Shown here: one piece after another, positions 52,141 to 61,737 of the stretch
Numbering within the stretch: position 1 is the stretch's first letter
How the letters are laid out: every line of letters starts with the position of its first letter
NCBI RefSeq assembly: GCF_002160895.1
Contig: NZ_NFLL01000007.1
Span: 56,455 to 120,454, forward strand
Length of the DNA: 64,000 nt
Origin: Faecalibacterium sp. An122
GTDB lineage: Bacteria > Bacillota > Clostridia > Oscillospirales > Ruminococcaceae
Direction: 5' to 3'
Program-made: the position numbers and the translations under genes
The notes under the pieces: generated by a model
Seen by the model: the letters and a program-made list of their open reading frames with translations, nothing else
Told to the model about the DNA's origin: nothing
Database searches by the model: none

Positions 52141-54225
52141 TTAGAGCCGTTCGCGGAGCGCGGCCAGTTCGTCGGCATCGCGGACGGGATCAAGCAGCTG
52201 CAGAGCGTCGCGGGCGTAGGTGCGGGGAGCCGGACGGAAGGTCTGTCCGGCCCGGTCGGTCAGCACTTCCAGCATGGCGTAGGCCGACTGGACGCGGGGA
52301 TGGGAGGCGCTGGTGGCGGTGGGCTCGTCCTTCACCAGTTTGAAGTGCTCGGCGGTCATGTCGGCCAGCAGAGCATCCAGAGCGGCATCGGGGGAACCGG
52401 CCCGGTTCTTGAGGCCCTGGTACAGCAGCTGGGCCACAAAGCCCAGGGTGGAGGCGGTGTACCAGTTGCCGTCGAACTGGTTGGGGTTGACGGCGGGGTC
52501 GGTGACGGGGGAGTTGATCTTGTTGGTGAGGTAAATCACCACCAGCCGCTCGGCGGGATCGATGAGGGAGAGGGTGCCGGTCCAGCCCTGGTGGCCCACC
52601 GTGCCGGAGGAGGACTGGGTGCCGAAGTACCAGGCGCGGGCCAGGTCGGCTTCGCGCCACCAGCCCAGGCCCCAGTTGGCCGCCGACTCAATCTTGGGCG
52701 CGGTGAAGGTGTCCAGCACGTTGCGGCTGAACAGACGGTGGTTGCCGTAGCCGCCGTCCAGCATGGCCGAGGCCAGCACCGCCAGATCGGAGGCGTTGGC
52801 AAAGAGGCCGGCATGGCCCGACACGCCGCCCATGGCGTAGTAGGCTTTCTCGTCGTGGACCTCGCCCTGGAGGGTGTAGGTGCGGACGTCGGTGAAGGAG
52901 ATGGCGCCGTCGCGGGTGTTGCCGTTCAGCTCGGTGGCGGCGCAGTCGTTGGGGCTGAAGCCGTGGTTCAGGGGCTGGTAAGTAATGTGGGTCAGGCCCA
53001 TGGGCTGCCAGAAGTGGGCCGACAGGAAATCATCCAGACGGCTGCCGGTGACCTGCTCGATGACAAAGTCCAGCAGCATATAGTCCACGTCCGAGTAGAG
53101 GGTCTTGGTGCCGGGCTGGTACATCAGCGGGGTCTTGCAGATGGATTCCAGGGTGCGGTGGCGGGTGGCGTCGTCCCCGGCCGAGCCGGAATACAGGACG
53201 TTGGGCACCCCGGGCGCGGCCTTCTGGGTGGTCTGGTCAAAGGCATCGTTGTGGTACTGGGGATCGGCGGGGAAGCCGGCCTGATGCCGCAGCACGTCCC
53301 GGATGGTCAGCTGGGATTTCCACTGCTTGACGGTGGCCAGGCCGGGGTTTTCGTAGCCGTTGAAAGTGATGTCGATGGTGCTGTCCACAAAGGCGCTGCC
53401 CAGCAGGTCGGCGATCCGGGCGTCCAGGCTGATCTGGTTGTTGGTGACCAGATACTGCAATGCGTAGTTCACCGAATACATCTTGGTGTTGGAGGCCAGA
53501 TCGTAGAGGGTGTCGTTGGTGACGGCGGGGCTGTCGGTCTTGGGGGTGCCGTCGGGATTGTAGGCGTTGACGGTGCCCCAGGCGTTCCGGTAGATCATCC
53601 GGCCGTCCTTGATGACCGCCATCTGGGCGCTGGTGAAGCCGTGGGCCACATCCGCCGCCACAATGGCGTCGATGGCGTTCAGAACCGAGGTGCTGAGGCC
53701 CACGTCGGAGGGCTTGCCCTCAATGACGGTGGGATAGGGGATGGAGATCTGGACCGTCTGGCCGGCGGGCTGGATGCAGCTCACCTGGAGGGTGTTGAGG
53801 CCGTTGACGGTGAGGCCCGAGATATCCACCGCCCACACGCCGCCGCCCGCCATCCGGCTGGTGTCCACGCTGTGGTTGTTGACGAAGAAGGCGAAGCTGG
53901 TGACTCCGGCGGCGGGGCAGACGTACAGGGTGCCCTGGCCGCTGTAGCCAAAGAAGGTGTACATCCCGTTCATGGCCAGGGTATCGTCCACATACCCGGC
54001 CCAGTCGGGGAAGGTGGGCTGGGCCTGCCAGGTGCCGGCCGGGAGGCTGGCGGCGGTGACAGAGGCTTTGGAGGAGAACAGGCAGTTTTCCTCTGCGGTT
54101 TCGGAGGGGGCCGGGGCGGCGGTGCCGGCTGCGGCTGCGGCGGGGAGGGCGGCGCTGCTGGCCAGGGCGGCAGCCCCGGCGGCGACCGATGCTTTGAGGA
54201 AGTTGCGGCGGCTGATCTGTGTCAT
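52141..54225 (-). CDS. Tat-signal serine hydrolase, beta-lactamase/PBP4* family
   Basis: A 694-residue exported enzyme. The N-terminus has a twin-arginine motif (SRRNFLKAS) and an Ala-rich hydrophobic stretch ending near AAAAAG. Residues ~45-170 are a beta-rich non-catalytic domain; residues ~180-600 form a class C beta-lactamase-like domain with SxxK in ASNTKMY, the YSD box and HQG in VGHQGWTG. Such enzymes are wall-peptide esterases or YbbE-like partners of muropeptide recycling. The C-terminal ~90 residues are extra. Ends in TAA. Confidence 0.87.
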   Translation of the reverse strand: MTQISRRNFLKASVAAGAAALASSAALPAAAAAGTAAPAPSETAEENCLFSSKASVTAASLPAGTWQAQPTFPDWAGYVDDTLAMNGMYTFFGYSGQGTLYVCPAAGVTSFAFFVNNHSVDTSRMAGGGVWAVDISGLTVNGLNTLQVSCIQPAGQTVQISIPYPTVIEGKPSDVGLSTSVLNAIDAIVAADVAHGFTSAQMAVIKDGRMIYRNAWGTVNAYNPDGTPKTDSPAVTNDTLYDLASNTKMYSVNYALQYLVTNNQISLDARIADLLGSAFVDSTIDITFNGYENPGLATVKQWKSQLTIRDVLRHQAGFPADPQYHNDAFDQTTQKAAPGVPNVLYSGSAGDDATRHRTLESICKTPLMYQPGTKTLYSDVDYMLLDFVIEQVTGSRLDDFLSAHFWQPMGLTHITYQPLNHGFSPNDCAATELNGNTRDGAISFTDVRTYTLQGEVHDEKAYYAMGGVSGHAGLFANASDLAVLASAMLDGGYGNHRLFSRNVLDTFTAPKIESAANWGLGWWREADLARAWYFGTQSSSGTVGHQGWTGTLSLIDPAERLVVIYLTNKINSPVTDPAVNPNQFDGNWYTASTLGFVAQLLYQGLKNRAGSPDAALDALLADMTAEHFKLVKDEPTATSASHPRVQSAYAMLEVLTDRAGQTFRPAPRTYARDALQLLDPVRDADELAALRERL

Positions 54226-54476
54226 AACAAGTTCCTTCTTTCCAAGCTGGTGTAAACGGCGACCGAAATAAAACGCCAGGCGGCAGAGCGCCGCGGCGGA
54301 TGAGATGGCTACACTGTAATGCGAAAGAACAGAATTGTCAATAAAACTCGAACAAACAGAAACGTTGTTTCATAAAACCCTGAAATGCAGAATAATTGAC
54401 CAATAGTTATAGAACAAATGGACAAAAACGGGGATGGGTATACAATATTCCGGGAATCGGAAGGCAAAAGAAAATC

Positions 54477-54513
54477 CCGCCCTTGCCGCCCGGCGGGCCG
54501 GCATGGGCGGGGG
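54477..54513 (-). terminator. Terminator of the peroxiredoxin-tautomerase operon
   Basis: CCCCCGCCC pairs with GGGCGGG, then ATTTTCTTTT on the minus strand. Confidence 0.7.
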
Positions 54514-54517
54514 CGTG

Positions 54518-54859
54518 TCAGAAATTCTGGCCGTTCCAGCCCCAGTCGCTCACCGGATGATAGGTGACATAGACCGCCTGGGCGGGGATGCCCAGCTGGT
54601 CGGAAAGAATCCGGCTGAGCTGGCCGGTCATCTTGTCGTAGTCGGCGGGGGAGGCGGAGCCGTAGAGACTCACGGCGATATAGGCCCCCTGGTCCAGCTT
54701 GCGGCCGCCCAGCCAGAGGTCGCAGCTGTCCTGAATGGAAACCATCAGATAGGTTTCGGTCTTGTGCAGGGTGGTGATGGCCTGGCCAAAGGCGGCCTTG
54801 AGGGATTCCCGGCGGTCGGCCGGGACGGGCAGGGTGGTGCGCAGGTCAATGAAAGGCAT
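54518..54859 (-). CDS. Tautomerase/MIF-family protein
   Basis: A 113-residue protein starting MPFIDLRTTLP, so Pro2 can act as the catalytic base as in MIF and phenylpyruvate tautomerases. The mid segment YLMVSIQD and the C-terminal VYVTYHPVSDWGWNG match the MIF fold. It starts 15 bp after the peroxiredoxin stop in one operon. Substrate unknown. Confidence 0.85.
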   Translation of the reverse strand: MPFIDLRTTLPVPADRRESLKAAFGQAITTLHKTETYLMVSIQDSCDLWLGGRKLDQGAYIAVSLYGSASPADYDKMTGQLSRILSDQLGIPAQAVYVTYHPVSDWGWNGQNF

Positions 54860-54874
54860 GGCGGGTCCTCCTTG

Positions 54875-55351
54875 TCAGCCGTTGGCGGCGTCCAGGGCAT
54901 CCAGGGCGGCCAGAACGTCGGCGGCGTTGGTGTCGGGTTTGACTTTGGGCATGGCCTTGAGGATGGTGCCGTCCTCCCCGATGAGGTAGGTGGAACGGAC
55001 GGTGCCCATGCTCACCTTGCCGTACTGCTTTTTCTCCTTCCAGACGTCGTACAGCTCCAGGACGGCGTGGTCGGGGTCGGACAGCAGCAGGAAGGGCAGC
55101 TCATATTTGGCGGCAAACTTCTGGTGGGATGCGGCGGAGTCCTTGCTGACGCCGATGACCACCACGCCCCGCTGCTGGAATACGCCATAGGATGCGGCGA
55201 AGGCGCAGGCCTGGCGGGTGCAGCCGGGGGTGTTGTCCCGGGGATAGAAATACAGCACCACCTTCTTGCCCCGGAAGTCGGACAGGCGGTGGACCTGGCC
55301 CTCGGCGTCGGGCAGGGCGAAGTCGGGTGCGAGGGTGTTTTCACTGAGCAT
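54875..55351 (-). CDS. bcp: Thiol peroxidase, BCP-type peroxiredoxin
   Basis: A 158-residue peroxiredoxin that reduces hydroperoxides with thioredoxin. The peroxidatic Cys is in PGCTRQACAF, with a second Cys five residues on as resolving thiol. APDFALPD and PRDNTPGC are family motifs. AAAAGGAGG precedes the ATG at 55351; the upstream extension is not coding. Operon with the tautomerase gene. Confidence 0.95.
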   Translation of the reverse strand: MLSENTLAPDFALPDAEGQVHRLSDFRGKKVVLYFYPRDNTPGCTRQACAFAASYGVFQQRGVVVIGVSKDSAASHQKFAAKYELPFLLLSDPDHAVLELYDVWKEKKQYGKVSMGTVRSTYLIGEDGTILKAMPKVKPDTNAADVLAALDALDAANG

Positions 55352-55442
55352 GAGAGATGCCTCCTTTTGTGTGGATGATGCCTTCAGGATACCATATTTA
55401 GGAGCTGGGAGCAAGCCTTTGGAGCAGGGGACGGGCTGCCTC

Positions 55443-55471
55443 TTGACGGCCTGACGGCGGCGCGTTATACT
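55443..55471 (+). promoter_or_regulatory. SigA promoter of the MATE gene at 55554
   Basis: TTGACG (55443-55448), 17-bp spacer, TATACT (55466-55471). Confidence 0.85.
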
Positions 55472-55553
55472 GTCCCGGACGGGGGCTGCAGCGGCGCAGC
55501 CTCCGCATGAAAAAGGACGAGAAAAAGAACCAAACAAAAGGAGAATTCATGTT

Positions 55554-56906
55554 ATGCCATCTGGAGAAAAGAACCTGACGGAAGGGCCGCTGGCGCAGCA
55601 GATTCTGGTCTTCAGCGTGCCGTTGGTCCTGTCCAACCTGCTGCAGGCCCTGTTCAATATGTCGGATATCGCCGTAGTGGGACGGTTCGCCGGTTCCCAG
55701 GCTCTGGGCTCGGTGGGTTCCACCACCATCTTCGTCACCCTCATCACCGGTTTCCTTATCGGTCTGGGCGGCGGCGTCAACGTGCTGGTGGCCCGGTTCT
55801 ACGGCGCCGGCAACACCCGGGATGTGGAGAAATCGGTCCATTCCTCCCTGCTGGTCTGTCTGGCCGCCGGCATCCTGATGCTGCTGATCGGCGTGGTGTT
55901 CTCGCCGGCGCTGCTGCGGCTTCTGGGCACCAAGCCCGACCTGCTGGAGGGAGCCATCCTCTATCTGCGGATTTATTTCCTGGGCATGCCCGCCATGGCC
56001 ATCTATAACTTTGGCAACGGCGTGTTCAGCGCGGTGGGCAACACCCGCAAACCTCTGATTTACCTGTCTATTTCGGGCGCACTGAACGTGGTGCTCAACC
56101 TGTTCTTTGTCATTGTCTGCCAGATGAGCGTGGCGGGCGTGGCCCTGGCCAGTATCCTGACCCAGTACCTCTCGGCGGGCCTGATTCTGCGGGCGCTGGC
56201 CCGCACCGAAAGCTGCTACGGCATCCGCCGGGATCAGCTTCGCCTGGACCCCGCCATGACCCGCAGCATTCTGGGTCTGGGCGTTCCCGCCGGCTGCCAG
56301 AACGCCATTTTTGCCCTGGCCAACCTCTTCATTCAGGCCGGCATCAACACCTTTGACACGGTGGTGGTCAGCGGCAACTCGGCCGCCGCCAACGCCGACC
56401 CCCTGGTCTACGACGTGATGGCCGCCTTCTACACCGCCTGTTCCAGCTTTATGAGCCAGAACTACGGCGCCGGCAAGCGGAACCGGGTCAAGCGGAGCTA
56501 TTTCATCTCCCTGGGCTATTCCTTCGGCATCGGCGCGGTACTGGGCCTGTCCCTGGTGTTCTTTGGCCGGACCTTTCTGGCCCTCTTTACCACCGAACAG
56601 GCGGTCATCGAGGCCGGTATGCAGCGCCTGGTGATTATGGGCCTGTGCTACCCGGTGTCGGCCTTCATGGACTGCACCATTGCCGCCTCCCGCGGCCTGG
56701 GCCGTACCATCGTCCCCACCATCATTGTGATTATGGGCTCCTGCGTGTTCCGTGTGGCATGGGTGTACACCATCTTTGCCTACTTCGGCACCCTCCAGTC
56801 CCTCTATCTGCTGTTTGTCTGCTCCTGGAGCATCACAGCCATCGCCGAGATCATCTACTTCGCCTGGGCCTACAAGGAACAGATGAAGATCTACGACCCG
56901 GCATAA
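55554..56906 (+). CDS. MATE family efflux transporter
   Basis: A 450-residue pump with twelve membrane segments. NLTEGPLAQQILVFSVPLVL at the start and NMSDIAVVGRF in TM1 are typical of the DinF-like MATE branch; SFMSQNYGAGKRNRVKR opens the second half. Substrate unknown. AAGGAG is well spaced for the ATG at 55554. The next gene is a second MATE in the same direction but with its own promoter and a terminator between, so they are probably paralogues regulated apart. Confidence 0.92.
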   Translation: MPSGEKNLTEGPLAQQILVFSVPLVLSNLLQALFNMSDIAVVGRFAGSQALGSVGSTTIFVTLITGFLIGLGGGVNVLVARFYGAGNTRDVEKSVHSSLLVCLAAGILMLLIGVVFSPALLRLLGTKPDLLEGAILYLRIYFLGMPAMAIYNFGNGVFSAVGNTRKPLIYLSISGALNVVLNLFFVIVCQMSVAGVALASILTQYLSAGLILRALARTESCYGIRRDQLRLDPAMTRSILGLGVPAGCQNAIFALANLFIQAGINTFDTVVVSGNSAAANADPLVYDVMAAFYTACSSFMSQNYGAGKRNRVKRSYFISLGYSFGIGAVLGLSLVFFGRTFLALFTTEQAVIEAGMQRLVIMGLCYPVSAFMDCTIAASRGLGRTIVPTIIVIMGSCVFRVAWVYTIFAYFGTLQSLYLLFVCSWSITAIAEIIYFAWAYKEQMKIYDPA

Positions 56907-56925
56907 ATTCAGTTCCATCATCGAC

Positions 56926-56957
56926 AGGAGACGCTCCGGGCGGGGCGTCTCCTTTTT
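56926..56957 (+). terminator. Terminator of the first MATE gene
   Basis: GGAGACGC pairs with GCGTCTCC, followed by TTTTTT. Confidence 0.9.
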
Positions 56958-56989
56958 TGCTGGAGCTGACCCCAGGGAGGACCCGCATC

Positions 56990-57018
56990 TTGACAGGCCG
57001 GGAATTTGGGTGTTTACT
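56990..57018 (+). promoter_or_regulatory. Promoter of the second MATE gene
   Basis: TTGACA (56990-56995), 17-bp spacer, TTTACT (57013-57018). Confidence 0.7.
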
Positions 57019-57067
57019 GGAATAAAGTATTGCCTGAAGGAGGGGCGGCTGCCATGGATGCGGCCGG

Positions 57068-58423
57068 ATGTGTATGGAAAAGAATCTGACGACGGGCAGC
57101 GTATTCCGCAACATTGTGGGATTTTCACTGCCCTATTTGCTGGCCTATTTTTTGCAGACCCTGTACGGTATGGCCGACCTGTTCATCACCGGCCAGTTCA
57201 GCGGTACGGCGGACATCACGGCGGTGTCCATCGGCAGCCAGGTGATGCACATGATCACCGTCATGATTGTGGGCCTGGCCATGGGCACCACCATCGCCAT
57301 CGGCCGGGCAGTGGGAGGTCAGGAGAGGGAAAAGGCCTCCCTGGCCATCGGCAACAGCGTCACCCTGTTTATGGGATTGTCGGTGGTGCTGACGGCGGTG
57401 CTGCTGGCTTTGGTGCGGCCCATTGTGGCGGTGATGTCCACCCCCGCCGAGGCGGTGGAGGGAACGGTGCAGTATCTCATCATCTGCTTTATCGGCATTC
57501 CCTTTATCACCGCCTATAACATCATCAGCTCGATTTTCCGGGGGCTGGGAGACTCCAGGAGCCCCATGAAATTTGTGGCGGTGGCCTGCGCGGCCAATAT
57601 CCTGCTGGACTATCTGTTCATCGGCGGGATGCACCTGGGCCCGGCGGGCGCGGCTCTGGGCACCACCCTGTCCCAGACCCTCAGCGTGGTGGTGTCCCTG
57701 GTGATGGTGACCCGCCAGAAAACCGCCCTCACCCTGGGGAAAGCCAGCTTCCGCCCCCGAAAGGACGTGCTGGGCTCCATCCTGCGGGTGGGCGTGCCGG
57801 TGGCCCTGCAGGACGGGTTCATCCAGATTTCCTTTCTGCTGATTACCGTCATCGCCAACAGCCGCGGCCTGGACGACGCGGCCGCCGTGGGCATTGTGGA
57901 AAAGGTCATCAGCTTTGTGTTCCTGGTGCCCAGCTCGATGCTGTCCACCGTGTCGGCCCTGGCGGCCCAGAACATCGGCGCCGGCAAATACGACCGGGCC
58001 GCCCAGACCCTCCGGTATGCGGTGGGGATGTGCCTGGGCTTTGGGCTGGTGGTGGGCATTGTGGTGCAGTTCACCGCCGGAAACATTGTGGCCCTCTTTG
58101 ACAGCACCCCCGGGGTGGTGGCCGCCGGCAGCCAGTACATCCGGGGCTATATCTGGGACTGTATGTTCGCCGGGGTGCACTTCAGCTTCAGCGGGTATTT
58201 CTGCGCCTATGGCCGGTCGGGGGTGTCCTTCCTCCACAACGCCCTGTCCATTGTGCTGATCCGCATTCCGGGGGCCTATCTCATGTCCCTGCTGTTCCCG
58301 GAAACGCTGCTGCCCATGGGCTGCGCCGCCGTGGCCGGCTCGCTGCTGTCGGTGGTGGTCTGCCTGATTGCGATGGCCTGGCTGCGGCGCAAAGGCGCCC
58401 TGGACCGGCCGGCGGCGGTGTGA
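57068..58423 (+). CDS. MATE family efflux transporter
   Basis: A 451-residue MATE pump of the NorM/DinF type: KNLTTGSVFRNIVGFSLPYL, GMADLFITGQF, and AAQNIGAGKYDRA in the second half. The strong AAGGAGGGG site at 57037 is spaced for an ATG at 57053 that encodes only 11 codons in another frame and ends inside this gene; the pump itself starts at 57068 or 57074 with a weak site. Translation may therefore be coupled to the short upstream frame. Substrate unknown. Confidence 0.88.
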   Translation: MCMEKNLTTGSVFRNIVGFSLPYLLAYFLQTLYGMADLFITGQFSGTADITAVSIGSQVMHMITVMIVGLAMGTTIAIGRAVGGQEREKASLAIGNSVTLFMGLSVVLTAVLLALVRPIVAVMSTPAEAVEGTVQYLIICFIGIPFITAYNIISSIFRGLGDSRSPMKFVAVACAANILLDYLFIGGMHLGPAGAALGTTLSQTLSVVVSLVMVTRQKTALTLGKASFRPRKDVLGSILRVGVPVALQDGFIQISFLLITVIANSRGLDDAAAVGIVEKVISFVFLVPSSMLSTVSALAAQNIGAGKYDRAAQTLRYAVGMCLGFGLVVGIVVQFTAGNIVALFDSTPGVVAAGSQYIRGYIWDCMFAGVHFSFSGYFCAYGRSGVSFLHNALSIVLIRIPGAYLMSLLFPETLLPMGCAAVAGSLLSVVVCLIAMAWLRRKGALDRPAAV

Positions 58424-58452
58424 AGGTTCACAAAATCCTCAAACAAATCGGG

Positions 58453-58481
58453 TTGACATTCCCGGGAGGCTGTGATACAGT
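58453..58481 (+). promoter_or_regulatory. SigA promoter of the mgtA transcript
   Basis: TTGACA (58453-58458), 17-bp spacer, TACAGT (58476-58481). Confidence 0.85.
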
Positions 58482-58486
58482 GTAGG

Positions 58487-58633
58487 CGTTTGATAGGTAA
58501 GGCTCCTACAGGGATATGGGCTGCTGCCGCAAAACGGTGGAGACACCGTGCGCAGGTCTGAACAGGATGCGTCGCAACAAGGCGCATCATAATGCAGCTA
58601 CACCGCCCTGCAGAGCTAAAGCTCAGGCGAACG
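58487..58633 (+). ncRNA. M-box (ykoK) Mg2+ riboswitch
   Basis: Conserved M-box blocks appear in order: ATAGGTAAGGCTCCTACAGG, GGATATGGGCTGCTGCC, the GTCTGAACAGG segment, ATCATAATGCAGCT and GCAGAGCTAAAGCTC. CGTTTG (58487-58492) pairs with CGAACG (58628-58633) to close P1. Mg2+ binding favours the terminator that follows. The downstream Mg2+ ATPase gene matches. Confidence 0.95.
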
Positions 58634-58648
58634 TATGTGTGTTTTTTG

Positions 58649-58688
58649 CCCGCTTGTCCTGTCGGACGAGCGGGATTTTGTTTTTTGG
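58649..58688 (+). terminator. Expression-platform terminator of the M-box
   Basis: CCCGCTTGTCC tgtc GGACGAGCGGG followed by ATTTTGTTTTTT. Confidence 0.92.
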
Positions 58689-58710
58689 TCCAGAAAGGCA
58701 GGTGGATGCA

Positions 58711-58797
58711 ATGGACCCCAGCAGTAGACGAAGGCGGGCAGACCGCAGACAGCACAGCCATTGGAGAGGGTACAGGCATCCCGGCCTGATGCCTTGA
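58711..58797 (+). CDS. Putative leader peptide upstream of mgtA
   Basis: A 28-codon frame, ATG after AGGTGG (5-bp spacing), encoding MDPSSRRRRADRRQHSHWRG and eight more residues. It lies between the M-box terminator and mgtA. Its MDP start followed by an Arg run recalls enterobacterial mgtL, whose EPDP-rich leader destabilises ribosomes at low Mg2+. An overlapping frame (58706-58789) is the competitor. Translation is not proven; this is inference from position and composition. Confidence 0.4.
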   Translation: MDPSSRRRRADRRQHSHWRGYRHPGLMP

Positions 58798-58861
58798 TTC
58801 CGTGCGCTCTGTGCGTCCGTGATCTGCCGGAAACGGTGGAGACGGGCGCTTTTTTGCGCCC

Positions 58862-58880
58862 TTCTCCCGGGAAGGGAGGA
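58862..58880 (+). promoter_or_regulatory. Hairpin covering the mgtA ribosome site
   Basis: TTCTCCC (58862-58868) is fully complementary, with one T-G pair, to GGGAGGA (58874-58880), which contains the mgtA Shine-Dalgarno. A 6-bp GGGCGC/GCGCCC stem with a T6 loop sits just before. It may give a second, translational level of control after the M-box. Confidence 0.5.
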
Positions 58881-58887
58881 TCACATC

Positions 58888-61581
58888 ATGATGATGAAAT
58901 GGATCAAAGCATATGCCGCGGCGCAGAACACCGCCGCCAAGCTGTCGGATGCACGCCTGCGGGAGGCTGCGGCCTGCACCGAACAGGAACTGATGGAAAA
59001 GCTGGGCACCGCCCCGGCCGGCCTGACCGAGGAACAGGCCGAGGCCGCCCGGGAAACCTTTGGGGCCAACCGTCTGGCCCGGGTCAAGCGCAAGAGCGGT
59101 CCCCGGCGGCTGCTGGAGGCCTTCGCCGATCCGTTCTCGCTGGTGCTGCTGCTGTTGGCGGTGGTGTCGGCCCTGACGGATGTGGTGTTTGCCCCGCCGG
59201 CAGAGCGGAGCTATACCACGGTGGTCATCATCACCGTCATGGTGGTGGTGTCGGGGGTGCTGCGGTTTGTCCAGGAGACCCGCAGCAGCAACGTGGCCGA
59301 AAAGCTCACCGCCATGATTCACACCACCGCCTGCATGGAGCGCGATGGCGTGCGGGCCGAGCGCCCCATGGAGGAGATCGTGGTGGGGGACATCATCCAC
59401 CTGTCGGCCGGGGATATGATCCCGGCGGACCTGCGGATTCTCAGCGCCAAGGATCTGTTTTTGAGCCAGTCGGCCCTCACCGGCGAGAGCGAGCCGGTGG
59501 AAAAGTGGGGCGAGCCCGACAGCCGGGACCTGCCCCTGACCGAGCTGCCCTGCCTGGTGTTTCAGGGCAGCACCGTGGTCAGCGGCAGCGCCCGCGCGGT
59601 GGCGGTGGCTGTGGGCGGCAATACCATGTTCGGCGCCATCGCCCGGACCCTGAGCGACAAGCCCCCCAAGACCGCCTTTGACAAGGGCATCGGCTCGGTA
59701 TCCCGGCTGTTGATCCGGTTTATGGCGGTGATGGCCCCGGTGGTCCTGCTGCTGAACGGCTTCACCAAGGGCAGCTGGATGGAGGCTCTGCTGTTCGCCA
59801 TCTCGGTGGCGGTGGGCCTGACCCCTGAGATGCTGCCCATGATCGTCACCACCTCTCTGGCCAAGGGCGCCCTGGCCATGAGCAAGCAGAAGGTCATCAT
59901 CAAGAACCTGAACGCCATCCAGAATCTGGGCTCGGTGGACATCCTCTGCACCGACAAGACCGGCACCCTGACCCAGGACAAGGTAGTGCTGGAAATGCAC
60001 CTGGACATCGACGGCCGGCCCAACGACCGGGTTCTGCGCCACGCCTTTTTGAACAGCTGGTTTCAGACCGGGCTGAAAAACCTGATCGACCTGGCGGTCA
60101 TCGAAAAGCAGCAGGAGCTGGGGGCCGAAACCCTGGTCCAGACCTACCGCAAGGTGGACGAGGTGCCCTTTGACTTTGAGCGCCGCCGGATGAGCGTGGT
60201 GGTCTGCGACACCGCCGGCAAGACCCAGATGGTCACCAAGGGCGCAGTGGAGGAGATGCTGTCCTGCTGCGCCTGGGCCGAACGGGACGGCCAGCCTCTG
60301 CCCCTGACCGATGACCTGCGCCGCCAGGTACTGGCCCAGGCCGACCGGATGAACGCCCAGGGAATGCGGGTGATTGCGGTGGCACAGAAGAGCAATCCCG
60401 CCCCGGTAGGCCAGTTCTCCACCGCCGATGAGTGCGATATGGTGCTGATCGGCTTCCTGGCCTTCCTGGACCCGCCCAAGGCCACCGCGGCCGCCGCCAT
60501 TGAGGCCTTGAACAACTACGGCGTTCAGGTCAAGATCCTCACCGGCGACAACGAGAAGGTCACCTGCGCCATCTGCGGCCAGGTGGGCCTGCCTGCCGAC
60601 CGGGTGCTGCTGGGCAGCGAGATGGACGCCCTCAGCGACGAGGAGCTGGCCCGCCGCGCCGAGACGGTGTCGGTGTTCGCCAAGCTGTCCCCGGCCCAGA
60701 AGGCCCGCATCATCCAGCTGCTGCGGAAAAACGGCCACTGCGTGGGCTATATGGGGGACGGCATCAACGATGCCGCCGCCCTGCGGGCCGCGGATGTCAG
60801 CATCTCGGTGGACACCGCCGTGGATATCGCCAAGGAGTCGGCCTCCATTGTCCTGCTGGACAAGGACCTGATGGTGCTGGAACAAGGCCTCATCGAGGGC
60901 CGCAAGACCTACGCCAACATGATGAAGTACATCAAGATGACCGTCTCCTCTAATTTCGGCAACATGCTGTCGGTGCTGGCAGCCAGCGCATTCCTGCCCT
61001 TCCTGCCCATGACAGCCCTCCAGCTGATTCTGCTGAACCTGGTGTACGACCTGTCCTGCACCGCCATTTCCTGGGACAACGTGGACGAGGACTATCTCCG
61101 GGCCCCCTGCCGCTGGGATGCCGACGGCATCGGCCGGTTCATGTTCTGGAACGGCCCGGTGAGCTCGGTGTTTGACATCCTCACCTTCCTGCTGATGTAC
61201 TTTGTGTTCTGCCCGGCCTCCGCCGGCGGCAAGCTGTACACCCAGCTCACCGACCCCGCCGCCAAAGACGCCTGGGCCGCCCTGTTCCAGACCGGCTGGT
61301 TTGTGGCCTCCATGTGGACCCAGACCATCGTCATCCACATGATCCGCACCCCCAAACTGCCCCTGATCCAGAGCCGCGCCTCGGCCCCGCTCACCGCCCT
61401 GACGCTGGCGGGCATCGGCGTGGTGACCGTGCTGCCCTTTACGCCCCTGGCTCCGGCTCTGGGCCTGACCGCTCTGCCTGCGGGCTACTTCGCCGCCCTG
61501 GCGGGAATTGTGGCGGGCTACATCCTGCTGGAAAGCCTGGCCAAGAAGCACTACATCCGCCGGTATCACAACTGGCTGTAA
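58888..61581 (+). CDS. mgtA: Mg2+-importing P-type ATPase
   Basis: A 897-residue P3B-type ATPase. Motifs in order: [11 protein letters not shown] (actuator), [13 protein letters not shown] (phosphorylated Asp), [12 protein letters not shown] (nucleotide domain), [15 protein letters not shown] (hinge) and a C-terminal six-segment membrane domain. It imports Mg2+ at the plasma membrane. Start chosen at 58888, the first of three ATGs after GGGAGG. Controlled by the M-box riboswitch upstream; monocistronic. Confidence 0.96.
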   Translation: MMMKWIKAYAAAQNTAAKLSDARLREAAACTEQELMEKLGTAPAGLTEEQAEAARETFGANRLARVKRKSGPRRLLEAFADPFSLVLLLLAVVSALTDVVFAPPAERSYTTVVIITVMVVVSGVLRFVQETRSSNVAEKLTAMIHTTACMERDGVRAERPMEEIVVGDIIHLSAGDMIPADLRILSAKDLFLSQSALTGESEPVEKWGEPDSRDLPLTELPCLVFQGSTVVSGSARAVAVAVGGNTMFGAIARTLSDKPPKTAFDKGIGSVSRLLIRFMAVMAPVVLLLNGFTKGSWMEALLFAISVAVGLTPEMLPMIVTTSLAKGALAMSKQKVIIKNLNAIQNLGSVDILCTDKTGTLTQDKVVLEMHLDIDGRPNDRVLRHAFLNSWFQTGLKNLIDLAVIEKQQELGAETLVQTYRKVDEVPFDFERRRMSVVVCDTAGKTQMVTKGAVEEMLSCCAWAERDGQPLPLTDDLRRQVLAQADRMNAQGMRVIAVAQKSNPAPVGQFSTADECDMVLIGFLAFLDPPKATAAAAIEALNNYGVQVKILTGDNEKVTCAICGQVGLPADRVLLGSEMDALSDEELARRAETVSVFAKLSPAQKARIIQLLRKNGHCVGYMGDGINDAAALRAADVSISVDTAVDIAKESASIVLLDKDLMVLEQGLIEGRKTYANMMKYIKMTVSSNFGNMLSVLAASAFLPFLPMTALQLILLNLVYDLSCTAISWDNVDEDYLRAPCRWDADGIGRFMFWNGPVSSVFDILTFLLMYFVFCPASAGGKLYTQLTDPAAKDAWAALFQTGWFVASMWTQTIVIHMIRTPKLPLIQSRASAPLTALTLAGIGVVTVLPFTPLAPALGLTALPAGYFAALAGIVAGYILLESLAKKHYIRRYHNWL

Positions 61582-61667
61582 TCTGAAAAAGGAACACACC
61601 ATGGAACACCCGACCCAGCCCGGCGGCCGCGATGGAACACCATCGGGCCGCGAGGTCCCCTCACAAC

Positions 61668-61720
61668 GAAAAAATCCGCTGTTTCCGCCGGATGCCGGCA
61701 GGGAACATGCGGATTTTTTG
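61668..61720. terminator. Bidirectional terminator between mgtA and flavodoxin
   Basis: AAAAAATCCGC pairs with GCGGATTTTTT with an inner GC stem. A further CGGCCGCGATGG/CCATCGGGCCGCG hairpin lies at 61623-61652. Confidence 0.8.
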
Positions 61721-61737
61721 TTGTCTGTGGTTTGGGG

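Noticed and set aside
58276..61602. 1108-codon minus-strand frame opposite mgtA
   Set aside because: Antisense shadow: composition is biased to His, Gln and Gly and it covers the M-box and mgtA.
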